DNA from: Candidatus Gastranaerophilales bacterium
GTDB taxonomy: Bacteria > Cyanobacteriota > Vampirovibrionia > Gastranaerophilales > Gastranaerophilaceae
Reading direction: 5' to 3'
Length of the DNA stretch: 64,000 nt
Assembly: GCA_944324285.1 (NCBI GenBank)
Contig: CALUVR010000008.1
Span: 1 to 64,000, forward strand
Shown here: in pieces, positions 9,727-18,107 of the stretch
How positions within the stretch are numbered: the stretch's first letter is position 1
How the letters are laid out: every line of letters starts with the position of its first letter
Made by a program: the position numbers and the translations under genes
The notes under the pieces: model-generated
Seen by the model: the letters and a program-made list of their open reading frames with translations, nothing else
Database searches by the model: none
What the model was told of the DNA's origin: nothing

Positions 9727-10059
9727 ATGGCATTTTTAGCAGTTGATTCACAGAGAAATTTATTCACATTACAGAAAAGCCAACTAGAATTTGAAGGATT
9801 GCTTGTACAAAATCAGGTAACCTGGTTACAAAAAGAAATGGCTTATGTTGAACAGCAATACAGCGGCTCAGATACAGATGCATCCGTAGATGAAGATCCA
9901 TACTACATACAGTTACAGCAACAGGAAGAATACCTGACATTAAGGACCAGTTCAATTGAAACACAGGTAAACACTCTTAACGATATGATCTCAGCTGCAA
10001 AACAGCAGGTAACAAACAACATCAAGAGCAGCTGCGGTTTGAACTTAATCGGCGGTTAA
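9727..10059 (+). CDS. Small coiled-coil protein of unknown function
   Basis: This 110-residue protein is rich in Gln, Glu and Leu, without a signal peptide. Two amphipathic helices (~12-45 and ~62-100) flank an acidic linker (SGSDTDASVDEDP), and the tail is SSCGLNLIGG. I do not recognise the family. A strong Shine-Dalgarno (AAGGAG, 8 nt spacing) and a hairpin terminator right after the stop mark it as a real, probably well expressed single gene. The helical layout would suit a filament or assembly subunit, but that is speculation. Confidence 0.65.
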   Translation: MAFLAVDSQRNLFTLQKSQLEFEGLLVQNQVTWLQKEMAYVEQQYSGSDTDASVDEDPYYIQLQQQEEYLTLRTSSIETQVNTLNDMISAAKQQVTNNIKSSCGLNLIGG

Positions 10060-10094
10060 TCAACCTGAATTGTAAGGAAAAATTCTCAAAACTA

Positions 10095-10131
10095 AAAAGA
10101 AGTTGTGGTGAAGTTGACTACGACTTCTTTT
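10095..10131. terminator. Bidirectional terminator between the small coiled-coil gene and folD
   Basis: Arms AAAAGAAGTTGT and ACGACTTCTTTT form a 12-bp stem with G-U wobble. T-rich tails lie on both sides, so it can end the plus-strand gene at 9727-10059 and the minus-strand folD operon. It overlaps the folD stop codon. Confidence 0.75.
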
Positions 10132-10966
10132 GGTTTTGGAGGTCAAAAAGTTCAACAGTATTAAGCATAAGAGAAGCAATCGTCATAGGACCGACCCCGC
10201 CCGGAACAGGCGAAATAAAAGAAGTTTTTTTGCTGACATTTGCAAAATCTACATCTCCGCGGGTTTTACCCGTTTCATCTTTAAATATACCTACATCAAC
10301 AACAACACCATTAAATTTAACCATATTATCTTCTATTAGTTTTTCACCAACGGCAGAAACCAGAATATCTGCCGTTTTTGTTATTTCTGAGAGATTTTTG
10401 GTATGACTGTGGCACAGGGTAACCGTAGCGTTCCGGTTAACCATCATAACAGCAAGCGGTTTTCCTACAATATTTGAGCGACCTACAATTACAACATGCT
10501 TTCCGTCTAGTCCAATCCCATATTTATCCAGTAAGAGCAAAATTCCCTTAGGGGTGCAAGGATAAACGTAAGGTTTCTCCCCAGTTAAGAGTTTTCCAAA
10601 ATTTTCAGGAGTAAATCCGTCTACATCTTTTATCGGAGATATTGCGTTAATTATTTTTGTCTTATCAATATGTTCAGGTAACGGAAGCTGGACAAGGATT
10701 GCATTTACGGCTCTATCGTTGTTAAGTTCGTTAATTTTTTCTAATAATTCATTTTCCGATACAGTCGCAGGGTAGTTTATTACATCAGAAACTATACCTA
10801 ACTTTTCTGCTGTCTTTTTCTTGTTATTGACATAAATTTGACTTGCAGGATTATCGCCTGCAAGAATTACTACCAGTTTTGGCATTACTGAATATGAGGA
10901 TAGTTTATTTTTAAGCTCCTCTAACAATTCATCTCTCAAATTTTTCCCGTCTAAAATTACCGGCAT
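10118..10966 (-). CDS. folD: Methylenetetrahydrofolate dehydrogenase / methenyl-THF cyclohydrolase
   Basis: FolD interconverts 5,10-methylene-THF, methenyl-THF and 10-formyl-THF in the cytosol. The signatures are YVNNKKKTAEKLGI (with the catalytic Lys), VQLPLP, DVDGF, the Rossmann segment VVIVGRSNIVGKP and PVPGGVGPMTIA near the end. Length is normal. The ATG at 10966 is chosen over GTG at 10969 because it forms a TGATG overlap with the upstream gene and stands 5 nt from AGGAG. It is the last gene of the rplI / MetE-like / CooC-like / folD run, a one-carbon context. Confidence 0.95.
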   Translation of the reverse strand: MPVILDGKNLRDELLEELKNKLSSYSVMPKLVVILAGDNPASQIYVNNKKKTAEKLGIVSDVINYPATVSENELLEKINELNNDRAVNAILVQLPLPEHIDKTKIINAISPIKDVDGFTPENFGKLLTGEKPYVYPCTPKGILLLLDKYGIGLDGKHVVIVGRSNIVGKPLAVMMVNRNATVTLCHSHTKNLSEITKTADILVSAVGEKLIEDNMVKFNGVVVDVGIFKDETGKTRGDVDFANVSKKTSFISPVPGGVGPMTIASLMLNTVELFDLQNQKKS

Positions 10967-11727
10967 CACATCTCCTGATTTTTTATCTGCGGAAGATTCA
11001 GTCTGAAATAGAACTGCTTTATCGCATCTTCCACTATTTTTGAATCTTTTTCTATCGGATTTTTTTCAAGTTCCTTGTCGTATGGAATCACACCAAGAAC
11101 ATCCAAATCATATTTTTTCAGCATATCGTACACTGCGTTGATATTGTTGTTTTCTACCTTATTAATCACAACTCCAAGCTGGTTTCCTGCTGCATATTTT
11201 GCACTGAATTCCTCAATCCTTTTCGCAAGATACGCGGATTCTTCAGAAGGATTTGCAACAATGAGTGTGGTATCAATATTTGTATCAACAAGTTGGTTTA
11301 GATATTTTAGGTCAAATTCACAATCGAAAATAACTATATCATAACGGTTAATCAGTTTTAAAACAGCATCGTTAATCTGTCCGGTAATCGGGCAACGGCA
11401 GTCTTTTGAACCTACAAACCACGATACAATTAAATCTACATTATCTGCGATTTCAACAACAATATCTTCCATTGCCCACTCTATAAATTCCTGTTTAGAC
11501 ATGTTTTCCGGAATTCCGGTTTTATACTCGTGTTTGCCGCTACGGATACCATATATTGTATTTCTTATGTCAAGCCCGAAACTGTGTCCGAGTTCGCCGG
11601 ATAAATCATTATCAAAGAGAAGAATTGATTTATCAGGGAAAAGTTCCTGAAAAATTCTCAAAAATGCTTTTGTTATTGTAGTTTTTCCGCTGCCGCTTTT
11701 TCCTGTTAATGCTAATTTAAAAGTCAA
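10966..11727 (-). CDS. CooC-like P-loop ATPase
   Basis: This 253-residue protein has a deviant Walker A at residues 8-16 (GKSGSGKTT) typical of the MinD/CooC/NifH class. FDNDLSGELG and IVIFDCEFDLKYLNQLVDT match the switch/Walker B areas of CooC-type maturation ATPases. It also has a short Cys pair (CRCP near ~110). CooC proteins insert nickel into CO dehydrogenase, and relatives act on corrinoid or other metalloproteins. Here the gene sits 1 nt after a MetE-core gene and overlaps folD, so a role in loading a metal or corrinoid methyl-transfer protein is a reasonable inference. No CODH/ACS gene is in the window. Confidence 0.75.
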   Translation of the reverse strand: MTFKLALTGKSGSGKTTITKAFLRIFQELFPDKSILLFDNDLSGELGHSFGLDIRNTIYGIRSGKHEYKTGIPENMSKQEFIEWAMEDIVVEIADNVDLIVSWFVGSKDCRCPITGQINDAVLKLINRYDIVIFDCEFDLKYLNQLVDTNIDTTLIVANPSEESAYLAKRIEEFSAKYAAGNQLGVVINKVENNNINAVYDMLKKYDLDVLGVIPYDKELEKNPIEKDSKIVEDAIKQFYFRLNLPQIKNQEM

Positions 11728-11728
11728 A

Positions 11729-12796
11729 TCAGTACCTCTTTTTCAAAATTTCAGATATATCATTTGTCAAATTCATTGCTTTTTCCGCCAGCTCTACAGT
11801 GAGTGAACCTGCTCCGCAGGAAGGTGAAATCATAGAATTCTCAATAATAAGTTTTTCATCAATGCCTTTGTCTGATAAAAATTTTATTGCATCCGTGAAT
11901 TTTTGTTGTAGGACATCCGAATTTGCAGCTTCAAGCGCTTCTTTATCAAGTGTAGGAACAATACCCCACGCAATTTTTCTTCCTTTTTGAAGGAAGTGTT
12001 TTACATCATCTTTAAAAAGACTCAAATTTTGCGCAAATGAATAGGCATCAAGATTTATAATATTAACTCCGCTTTGAATAGGGACAGACCAGTCGCATTT
12101 TCCGCAACAGTGGATTGCACTAAGGGCGCCTGCACTTTGGATTACGTCGGAAACCTCTTTGAACATAGCAAGAACTTCATCTTGAGAAATAGTCACAAAA
12201 GCAGAAGTTCCAAGCTGCGAAATAGAAGGTTCGTCAATAAAAATAATCGGAGTTGTATCATGGTTTGCGCACTTAATCTCTTTTATCTGCCATAAAGCCT
12301 TTAATGTCAGAGTTTTAACAATAATTTCTCTTAATGTTTCATCATAAAATGCGCATTTCCCGTCTTTATCCACAAGTGTTGTTGCAAGAGTGAAAGGTCC
12401 GACAATCTGTCCTTTGGCAAAATCCGGTTTATATTTTTTTATCAGTTTTATGAATTCAGGAAACGATGAGGAAAATTCCTGAGAAATTTCATACCTGTCA
12501 AGTACAGGAGAATTTACATCTGAAAGAATTTCTTCATAGTCCATAAAGAATTTTTCCAAATCTTCAAAGAATTCATCGTATTCCGTATCCAAATAATCTT
12601 TTCCTATAAAAAATGAAGGCATGTTCTCCAGAAACTGGATAATCATGTCTTCATTTTTGTTAACTTTAGCGAGCTGTGGCCAGAAAGGAATATTTCTGAA
12701 ACATTCTTCGACCAGACTCATTGCTTTATTCAGGTTATCGTGCGGCAGGGAACCGATAGCAAGACAATTTAGTTTTAATTTGCTCAAATCTCCCAT
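11729..12796 (-). CDS. MetE-core / UROD-superfamily methyltransferase (folate-independent methionine-synthase-like)
   Basis: This 355-residue protein has the catalytic half of cobalamin-independent methionine synthase without the N-terminal folate-binding barrel. It shows FIDEPSISQLG, a zinc site IHCCGKCDW (His and Cys, ~231) and the late Cys in SPSCGAG (~326). This is the pattern of core-MetE/Mes proteins and of MtaA-type corrinoid:thiol methyltransferases. Established relatives transfer methyl from methyl-corrinoid proteins to homocysteine or coenzyme M. Which acceptor is used here cannot be read from sequence. It follows rplI by 14 bp and leads into the CooC-like and folD genes. Confidence 0.75.
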   Translation of the reverse strand: MGDLSKLKLNCLAIGSLPHDNLNKAMSLVEECFRNIPFWPQLAKVNKNEDMIIQFLENMPSFFIGKDYLDTEYDEFFEDLEKFFMDYEEILSDVNSPVLDRYEISQEFSSSFPEFIKLIKKYKPDFAKGQIVGPFTLATTLVDKDGKCAFYDETLREIIVKTLTLKALWQIKEIKCANHDTTPIIFIDEPSISQLGTSAFVTISQDEVLAMFKEVSDVIQSAGALSAIHCCGKCDWSVPIQSGVNIINLDAYSFAQNLSLFKDDVKHFLQKGRKIAWGIVPTLDKEALEAANSDVLQQKFTDAIKFLSDKGIDEKLIIENSMISPSCGAGSLTVELAEKAMNLTNDISEILKKRY

Positions 12797-12810
12797 CCGC
12801 TTAATAACAC

Positions 12811-13305
12811 CTACGCTTCTTCGGTTGTTTCTTCTTCGATAGCTTCTTTAACTACTTCTGAAGCTGTAACTGTAACTTTCAATTCAGTTTTAACTTTAGA
12901 AGTCAATTTGATAAGCATAGTATATTCACCGATTTTGTTGATAGGAGCGTTAAGGGAAACGTTCTTTCTGTCAACTTCAATACCTGCTTGAGCGTGAAGT
13001 TCTTCAGCCAATTTTTTTGTAGTAATTGTACCAAATAATTTGCCTGATTCACCTGCTTTAGCACTGAGTTTAAGTTCTGCGAATTTTTCAATTTTTTCAG
13101 CAATTTCAAGAGCTTCTTTATGAAGTTTTTCCTGTTTAGCTTTAATTCTTGCCAAATTTTGTTCACGATTTTGAAGAGCACCTTCTGTTGCAATTTCTGC
13201 TACGTTTTGCGGAAGAAGGAAGTTTCTTGCATAACCGTCTTTTACGTTTACCAAATCACCTGCTTCGCCGAGGTTTTGGACGTCTTTTTTTAATATAACC
13301 TGCAT
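12811..13305 (-). CDS. rplI: 50S ribosomal protein L9
   Basis: The 164-residue protein starts MQVILKKDVQNLGEAGDLVN, the L9 N-terminal rRNA-binding domain with its Gly-rich loop. The long connecting helix and a C-terminal domain follow (KLFGTITTKKLAEEL). About 10 acidic residues (EEETTEEA) extend the tail. An AAGGAG Shine-Dalgarno and its own promoter precede it. The downstream one-carbon genes start 14 bp after its stop and probably share its transcript. Confidence 0.97.
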   Translation of the reverse strand: MQVILKKDVQNLGEAGDLVNVKDGYARNFLLPQNVAEIATEGALQNREQNLARIKAKQEKLHKEALEIAEKIEKFAELKLSAKAGESGKLFGTITTKKLAEELHAQAGIEVDRKNVSLNAPINKIGEYTMLIKLTSKVKTELKVTVTASEVVKEAIEEETTEEA

Positions 13306-13348
13306 GTTAAAATTCTCCTTTTCTATTTATATTTCTACATGTAGCACC

Positions 13349-13377
13349 ATATTATAATAAACATGCCTGTTTGTCGA
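13349..13377 (-). promoter_or_regulatory. Probable rplI operon promoter
   Basis: The minus strand shows TCGACA (13372-13377), a 17-bp spacer and TAATAT (13349-13354), about 45 nt before the rplI ATG. A TATAAT overlaps at 13351-13356. Confidence 0.55.
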
Positions 13378-13457
13378 TAGGGTATTAACAAAAATTAAGA
13401 CATACAAATATTTTTTAGGGAATCTTCTTGATAATAATACGCCTAACTTAACACTTC

Positions 13458-14297
13458 CTAATGCACTTTTAATTGTTTAAGAGCTTCTTCATCAAGTTTA
13501 AAGACTTCTGCATCTGATGGGAATTTTCCGCTTTTTACGTCATCGTTATATTGTTTTGCACTGCTTAAAATTAAAGATTTCATATCGCCGTATTTTCTTG
13601 CGAATTTAGGTTTGAAATCTGAAAACTTTCCAAAAAGGTCATCACTTACCAATACTTGCGCATCACAGTATCTACCGGCACCGCATGAGATTGTCGGAAC
13701 TTTCAGGTGTTCTGTAATATACTGTGCGCTTTCTTCCGGAACCATTTCCAGAACAATGGCGAACACTCCTGCTTGTTCAAGTCTTTTTGCCTGTTCTAAT
13801 ATGTCAAGGGTTGCTTCGTAAGATTTTCCTTGAATATTATACCCCCCGATAGCGTTCAAAAATTGCGGGGTAAATCCTACATGTCCCATGACAGGGATAC
13901 CGATTTCAGTAACATGTTTTATTACATTTAAAATGTAAGGAGTTGCACCTTCTATTTTAACACCATTTGCGCCTGCTCTAATCATTCTGCCGCAATTTTC
14001 AACGGCTTCGGCATCTGTTTTATGATAGCTCATAAACGGCATATCCGTAATAACCATAGCGTGTTGAGTGCCTCTGGCAACCGCTCTGGTAAAAATTTCC
14101 ATCTCACAAACCCCTATTGAATTTGTGGTTTCGTATCCTAATGCTACCATTGCAAGACTGTCACCGATTAATATTATGTCAATTCCAGCTTCATCAATAT
14201 ATTTTGCGGTTGAATAATCGTATGCTGTTAAAACAGAAAATTTTTCTTTGTTATTTTTATATTTCTGAATAGTGTTTACTGTAATTTTCTTTGCCAT
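13458..14297 (-). CDS. panB: 3-methyl-2-oxobutanoate hydroxymethyltransferase
   Basis: PanB adds a hydroxymethyl group from methylene-THF to alpha-ketoisovalerate, making ketopantoate for pantothenate and CoA. The 279-residue protein has the family blocks FSVLTAYDYSTAKYIDEAGI, LIGDSLAMVALGY and VMGHVGFTPQ, with metal-site residues in the GDS and VE/KIEG segments. It starts 2 nt after yvcK and is the last gene of the pxpA-yvcK-panB run. It consumes methylene-THF, the cofactor handled by folD in the next operon. panC and panD are not here. Confidence 0.96.
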   Translation of the reverse strand: MAKKITVNTIQKYKNNKEKFSVLTAYDYSTAKYIDEAGIDIILIGDSLAMVALGYETTNSIGVCEMEIFTRAVARGTQHAMVITDMPFMSYHKTDAEAVENCGRMIRAGANGVKIEGATPYILNVIKHVTEIGIPVMGHVGFTPQFLNAIGGYNIQGKSYEATLDILEQAKRLEQAGVFAIVLEMVPEESAQYITEHLKVPTISCGAGRYCDAQVLVSDDLFGKFSDFKPKFARKYGDMKSLILSSAKQYNDDVKSGKFPSDAEVFKLDEEALKQLKVH

Positions 14298-14299
14298 TA

Positions 14300-15661
14300 C
14301 TAACCTTTTGCCGCAAGTTCTTTGTGCGGGAATATTGATGGTTTTGTACCTTTATGTTCTTTTTTGTACCAATAATAGATAGCGCGGGCTACTCTGTTTG
14401 AACTGTGACGGACAAGCCCTTCTTTGCTGTCCTCAATAAGTTTTCTTGAAAATATTTTAATGCCTGACTTTTTAATATTTTCATAGTCGATAATTACAGG
14501 ATATGAACCTGCCATTTCGTATTTGTTTGCGAGATTTCCTGGAATGCAATCATTTACCAGAACCGTATCTATAATATCAGTACTGTTTGCATGCTGCATT
14601 AAAGCATTCAAATGGTCTGATACCGAATAGTTATCGGTTTCCCCAGGCTGGGTCATAATGTTGCATACATATATTTTTCTGGCGTTGGAACTTGCAACTT
14701 CTTTAGCCACTTCTTCAACTAAGAGGTTCGGGATAACGCTTGTGTACAAACTTCCTGGTCCAAGAATTATAATATCTGCTTCTTTAATTGCGGTAATTAC
14801 ATCCTCCAGCGGTTTACAATGAGCAGGATCAGTAAAAAGTCTTTTTATTTTTCCATGTGCTTCCGGAATATTGGATTCCCCATGGATAATTCTTCCATCC
14901 TCCATTTCCGCAACGAGTTTCATATCATCAAGAGTGGATGGCAAAACTCTGCCTCTTATAGATAGAACATTAGAAGATTCTTTTACCGCGCGAACCATAT
15001 CACCGGTAATTGCACAAAGTGCAGTTAAGAAAAGATTGCCAAAGCTGTGTCCTTCAAGTCCTTCGCCTGATTTGAAGCGATACTGGAACAATTTTGTGAT
15101 TAAATCCTCATCATCAGCAAGAGCAGCGATACAGTTTCTTATGTCACCCGGAGGCAGGACTCCCAGATCTTCTCTTAATCTACCGGAGCTGCCGCCGTCA
15201 TCACCGACGGTTACGACCGCTGTAATATTATTTGTTATATGTTTAATCCCTTTTAAAAGCATTGATAACCCTGTACCGCCGCCTATTGCAACAATTTTCG
15301 GTCCGCGGTTCAGTTTTCTTCTTCTGTAGAGTGCTTCAAGAAGAGTTTCTTTTTCTCTGTCATTTTGAAGATCAAGGATTGAAAGGTTTGTTTTTTGCCA
15401 GCCTTTAAAAAATACTGCAGCACCAAACATTATTATTGTAAATGCAAGCCATTCGGTAGAAACTTTTGTTGCGACTTTTCTGATAAATTCCATAGTATAA
15501 AATACAGGTTTGATGTCACAAAGAATTAAAAATCCTATAGCCATCATAACAGCACCTATAAAAATCAATGCAAACCATCTTTTCACCTGCAATCCCGGCA
15601 TTAGCCAGCCTGCATCTTTTGGAATTCTCATACCGTTTCTAAAGTTTTTCATATTCATCAC
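14300..15661 (-). CDS. yvcK: YvcK/CofD-like gluconeogenesis factor (UDP-GlcNAc-binding)
   Basis: This 453-residue protein is in the YvcK family, which supports cell-wall synthesis and growth on gluconeogenic carbon in Bacillus. Two N-terminal membrane helices (~25-50, ~72-92) precede the cytosolic CofD-like Rossmann domain, which starts with IVAIGGGTGLSMLLKGI and continues VVTVGDDGGSSGRLREDLG and PPGDIRNCIAAL. The membrane extension is typical of cyanobacterial members. It abuts pxpA directly and panB by 2 nt. Confidence 0.92.
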   Translation of the reverse strand: MMNMKNFRNGMRIPKDAGWLMPGLQVKRWFALIFIGAVMMAIGFLILCDIKPVFYTMEFIRKVATKVSTEWLAFTIIMFGAAVFFKGWQKTNLSILDLQNDREKETLLEALYRRRKLNRGPKIVAIGGGTGLSMLLKGIKHITNNITAVVTVGDDGGSSGRLREDLGVLPPGDIRNCIAALADDEDLITKLFQYRFKSGEGLEGHSFGNLFLTALCAITGDMVRAVKESSNVLSIRGRVLPSTLDDMKLVAEMEDGRIIHGESNIPEAHGKIKRLFTDPAHCKPLEDVITAIKEADIIILGPGSLYTSVIPNLLVEEVAKEVASSNARKIYVCNIMTQPGETDNYSVSDHLNALMQHANSTDIIDTVLVNDCIPGNLANKYEMAGSYPVIIDYENIKKSGIKIFSRKLIEDSKEGLVRHSSNRVARAIYYWYKKEHKGTKPSIFPHKELAAKG

Positions 15662-16456
15662 CTATTCAACCCATCCTGATAAACATGCATTTTTATAATT
15701 TACAGGGACAGGGGTTATTATTTCTTTTGATTGTTTAATTAGTGCCTGAGCATTGGCTACTTTGTTTGAAAAATGTATTGTATCTGCAATTACGCAGGTT
15801 TTCCCGCCTGCAAGATTGTCTATTTGTGATGTTGCAAGCAGAGTTTTTAATCTGTTTATTGAGTAGAAGATATTATCAATATCTTTTTGATTAAAGTCAA
15901 TAGTTCCATCCGAGTTGTAGTTTTTTTCAAGATGAACTTCGTGTGCAACAGGGATATTAATTTCTTCTCCGACAGATGCCGTAACATCTCCGGATGCACC
16001 GTAATATACAAGCCATTGTGAGCATTTTTGTATTGCTTTTGCTATTGTTTTTGCAAATTGAAAATCTTCAGCAGCCTGTTTATACATGGCTCCGTGCGGA
16101 CGAACATGTTCTATTTCCATTTTGTAAGTTTTGGCAAAAGACATCAATGCTCCTACCTGATAGATAACAAGAGCCTCCAGTTCATCCTCCGAAAGTGCCA
16201 CTGGACGGTAACCAAAACCTTGAATATCATCAAATCCTATATGCGCACCGACTACGACATTTTTTTCTTTTGCTTTCAATAATGCATTTTTAATAGTCAT
16301 CGGGTCACCTGCATGGAAACCGCAGGAAATATTTACAGAACTTGCATAATCAAGCAGCGAATATTCCGCGTTGTTTCTGTAGATACCGAAACTTTGTGCC
16401 AAATCTATATTAAAATCTATATTTTTAATCTGTTTTCTTTCAGGAGTTTGTATCAT
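15662..16456 (-). CDS. pxpA: 5-oxoprolinase subunit A (LamB/YcsF family)
   Basis: PxpA works with PxpBC to hydrolyse 5-oxoproline to glutamate using ATP. The 264-residue protein has DFNIDLAQSFG in place of the usual DLNCDLGES, then SCGFHAGDP, GAHIGFDDIQGFGYR and HVRPHGAMYKQA, the conserved polar pocket of the family. It is the first gene of the run with yvcK and panB. No pxpB or pxpC is adjacent, which is unusual. An A/T-rich -10 (TATAAT at 16496-16501) lies 40 nt upstream. Confidence 0.88.
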   Translation of the reverse strand: MIQTPERKQIKNIDFNIDLAQSFGIYRNNAEYSLLDYASSVNISCGFHAGDPMTIKNALLKAKEKNVVVGAHIGFDDIQGFGYRPVALSEDELEALVIYQVGALMSFAKTYKMEIEHVRPHGAMYKQAAEDFQFAKTIAKAIQKCSQWLVYYGASGDVTASVGEEINIPVAHEVHLEKNYNSDGTIDFNQKDIDNIFYSINRLKTLLATSQIDNLAGGKTCVIADTIHFSNKVANAQALIKQSKEIITPVPVNYKNACLSGWVE

Positions 16457-16982
16457 CTTCTCTAATTCCCGTTAATATTCCCATTTAATACCAATATTAT
16501 ACTCACAAAATAAATTATTGCTACAATCTTTACATAATTTTAACCACGGGAATAAAGTGAAGGGTGAGAAGTGAGGAGTGAAGGGTTCAATAAAAAGTTA
16601 GTCCCTTCACACTTCACTCTTCACACTTCACATATAAAAAGGCTGGATTGCTTCGGCTAAAGCCTCGCAATGGCTCTACAGCCACTCTCTTGCATGGAGC
16701 GGATGGGGTGTGAGGTAAGAAAAAGAGACTAAGGCTCAGAGATACTAAGTAGGAATGACGTCAGGACGATAAGACGTTAAGAGGATAACTGTAATTAAAC
16801 GAAGAATAAACGGGGAAAGAGGAAATGTTCTCCCTGCAGGAGAGAGGTAGGGTGAGGGGGCAACACAATAAATCGTGAATTGTATAAGAATTCCCCTGTA
16901 CACATTATAAAGAGTGTAAAACACGAAAATTAATGAAACTTTCGCCCATTACCCTTCTTTAACAAAACAAATAAGTTTTTGC
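16457..16982. repeat. Intergenic repeat array without genes
   Basis: No credible ORF is present. In order it holds low-complexity GTGAAG/TTCACTC stretches (16555-16630), one copy of the GGATTGCTTCGGCTAAAGCC / TCGCAATG palindrome (16639-16674), a GACGTCAGGACGATAAGACG stretch related to those near 6390 and 56680, and a GGGAGAGG-type fragment (16835-16860). All recur elsewhere in the window. Confidence 0.75.
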
Positions 16983-17630
16983 CTACACTCTGTAGACATC
17001 GGATATTTCTAAAAACAGGTACTGCTTTGAATAATATGCAAGTTTTGCAGCATCTTCTTTTGAGTATTTTCTCAGGTCAAAACAAAAATCAAAATGCTTG
17101 CTGCCTGACTTATGTTTCCTCCTGAAAAACAGGTACAAATATCCGTTTGTTATGATGTAATGTTCTGATTTAAAATACAATTTATCAAACAGTTCATCAA
17201 GGTTACAGCCCGCCGCCTTATCATTAAATAAATGTTTCTCAAAATCTACAACATCTTCTTTGAAAGGAATATATTTTATTGAAAGCGCTCTTTTGGCAAG
17301 CTTGCTGTTATCCCATTTTTTTACGACATAATCCGGATAAAAAGCCGCACGGTTAATGTAACTTTTGAATTCCCTCATATCATAAGTGTTGTATCCGAGA
17401 ACCATAAAAAACGGGAAAATTATTTTTTCACGTATTTCAGGTTCTGTTAATTCCTCAAACCTTTGCATATACTGACCGTTTTTTACAAGGGCCATGTTTC
17501 TTGCAAGCACACGCCTGTTAAGCTTGTATATAACTCTTTTGCAAAACAAATATATACACAAGGACACTAAAAGAATAATTAAAAATAATATTACAGAAAA
17601 CACAATCATCGTATAAATATTATAACTCAT
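16983..17630 (-). CDS. Membrane-anchored protein with HSDR_N-like (restriction-type) domain
   Basis: This 215-residue protein has one N-terminal membrane helix (~8-30). It then has a soluble domain beginning TEPEIREKIIFPFFMVLGYN and continuing to AAFYPDYVV, which resembles the N-terminal nuclease-like domain of type I restriction R subunits (E-x-x-IR, LGY, PDY). The expected catalytic E-x-K strand appears as LSIKYI, lacking the acid, so it may be a non-catalytic relative. A TATAAT stands 9 nt before the second Met (codon 8), which could be the true start. It lies beyond the rpsT terminator. Function unknown. Confidence 0.55.
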   Translation of the reverse strand: MSYNIYTMIVFSVILFLIILLVSLCIYLFCKRVIYKLNRRVLARNMALVKNGQYMQRFEELTEPEIREKIIFPFFMVLGYNTYDMREFKSYINRAAFYPDYVVKKWDNSKLAKRALSIKYIPFKEDVVDFEKHLFNDKAAGCNLDELFDKLYFKSEHYIITNGYLYLFFRRKHKSGSKHFDFCFDLRKYSKEDAAKLAYYSKQYLFLEISDVYRV

Positions 17631-17681
17631 ATTTGCATATTTTTCTATACATTATTTAATGTAATTAATATAAATTCACAT

Positions 17682-17714
17682 AAAAAAGCCCCTCTTTTGC
17701 ACGAGGGGCTTTTT
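17682..17714 (-). terminator. rpsT terminator
   Basis: A GCCCCTC / GAGGGGC stem with an 8-nt loop is flanked by A and T runs. It stands just after the rpsT stop on the minus strand. Confidence 0.85.
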
Positions 17715-17730
17715 ATAATTTTTATGATAA

Positions 17731-18000
17731 CTATTTTGCCTGTAATTTGTTTACAGCTATAGTTAATCTTGATTTCTTTCTTGCTGCGGTATTTTTGTGA
17801 AGAATACCTTTTGAAACAGCTTTGTCGCATAACTGATATGCTTTAGAAAGTGCTGCATTTAAAGCTTCTTTGTCTTCACCTTTTGCAAGTTCAAGAACTT
17901 TTTTCAAAGCAGTTTTGATAGAAGATTTGAATGCTACGTTTCTAAGTCTGTTTTTTTCAGCTATAAGAACTCTTTTTTTAGCAGATTTAATATTTGCCAT
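17731..18000 (-). CDS. rpsT: 30S ribosomal protein S20
   Basis: This 89-residue basic helical protein is diagnostic of S20 (MANIKSAKKRVLIAEKNRLR ... NTAARKKSRLTIAVNKLQAK). S20 binds the 5' and 3' minor domains of 16S rRNA. AAGGAAA precedes the ATG. It is a single-gene transcript with its own promoter, a leader hairpin (GGTGC/GCACC at 18027-18045) that could serve autoregulation, and a strong terminator. Confidence 0.96.
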   Translation of the reverse strand: MANIKSAKKRVLIAEKNRLRNVAFKSSIKTALKKVLELAKGEDKEALNAALSKAYQLCDKAVSKGILHKNTAARKKSRLTIAVNKLQAK

Positions 18001-18069
18001 TTTAATTTTCCTTTTCTAAGTCTTGCGGTGCTTAATGACGGCACCTTCTCTGAGGATGTGAGTATTTGT

Positions 18070-18098
18070 ATATTAAATAAAAAAAACTTTATTTTCAA
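18070..18098 (-). promoter_or_regulatory. rpsT promoter
   Basis: The minus strand shows TTGAAA (18093-18098), a 17-bp spacer and TAATAT (18070-18075), giving a ~60-nt leader that includes the hairpin at 18027-18045. Confidence 0.65.
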
Positions 18099-18107
18099 TA
18101 GGTTTGT

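Noticed and set aside
10966-11727. MinD/ParA cell-division ATPase
   Set aside because: The lack of a MinD membrane helix, the CooC-like central region and the one-carbon neighbours fit CooC better.
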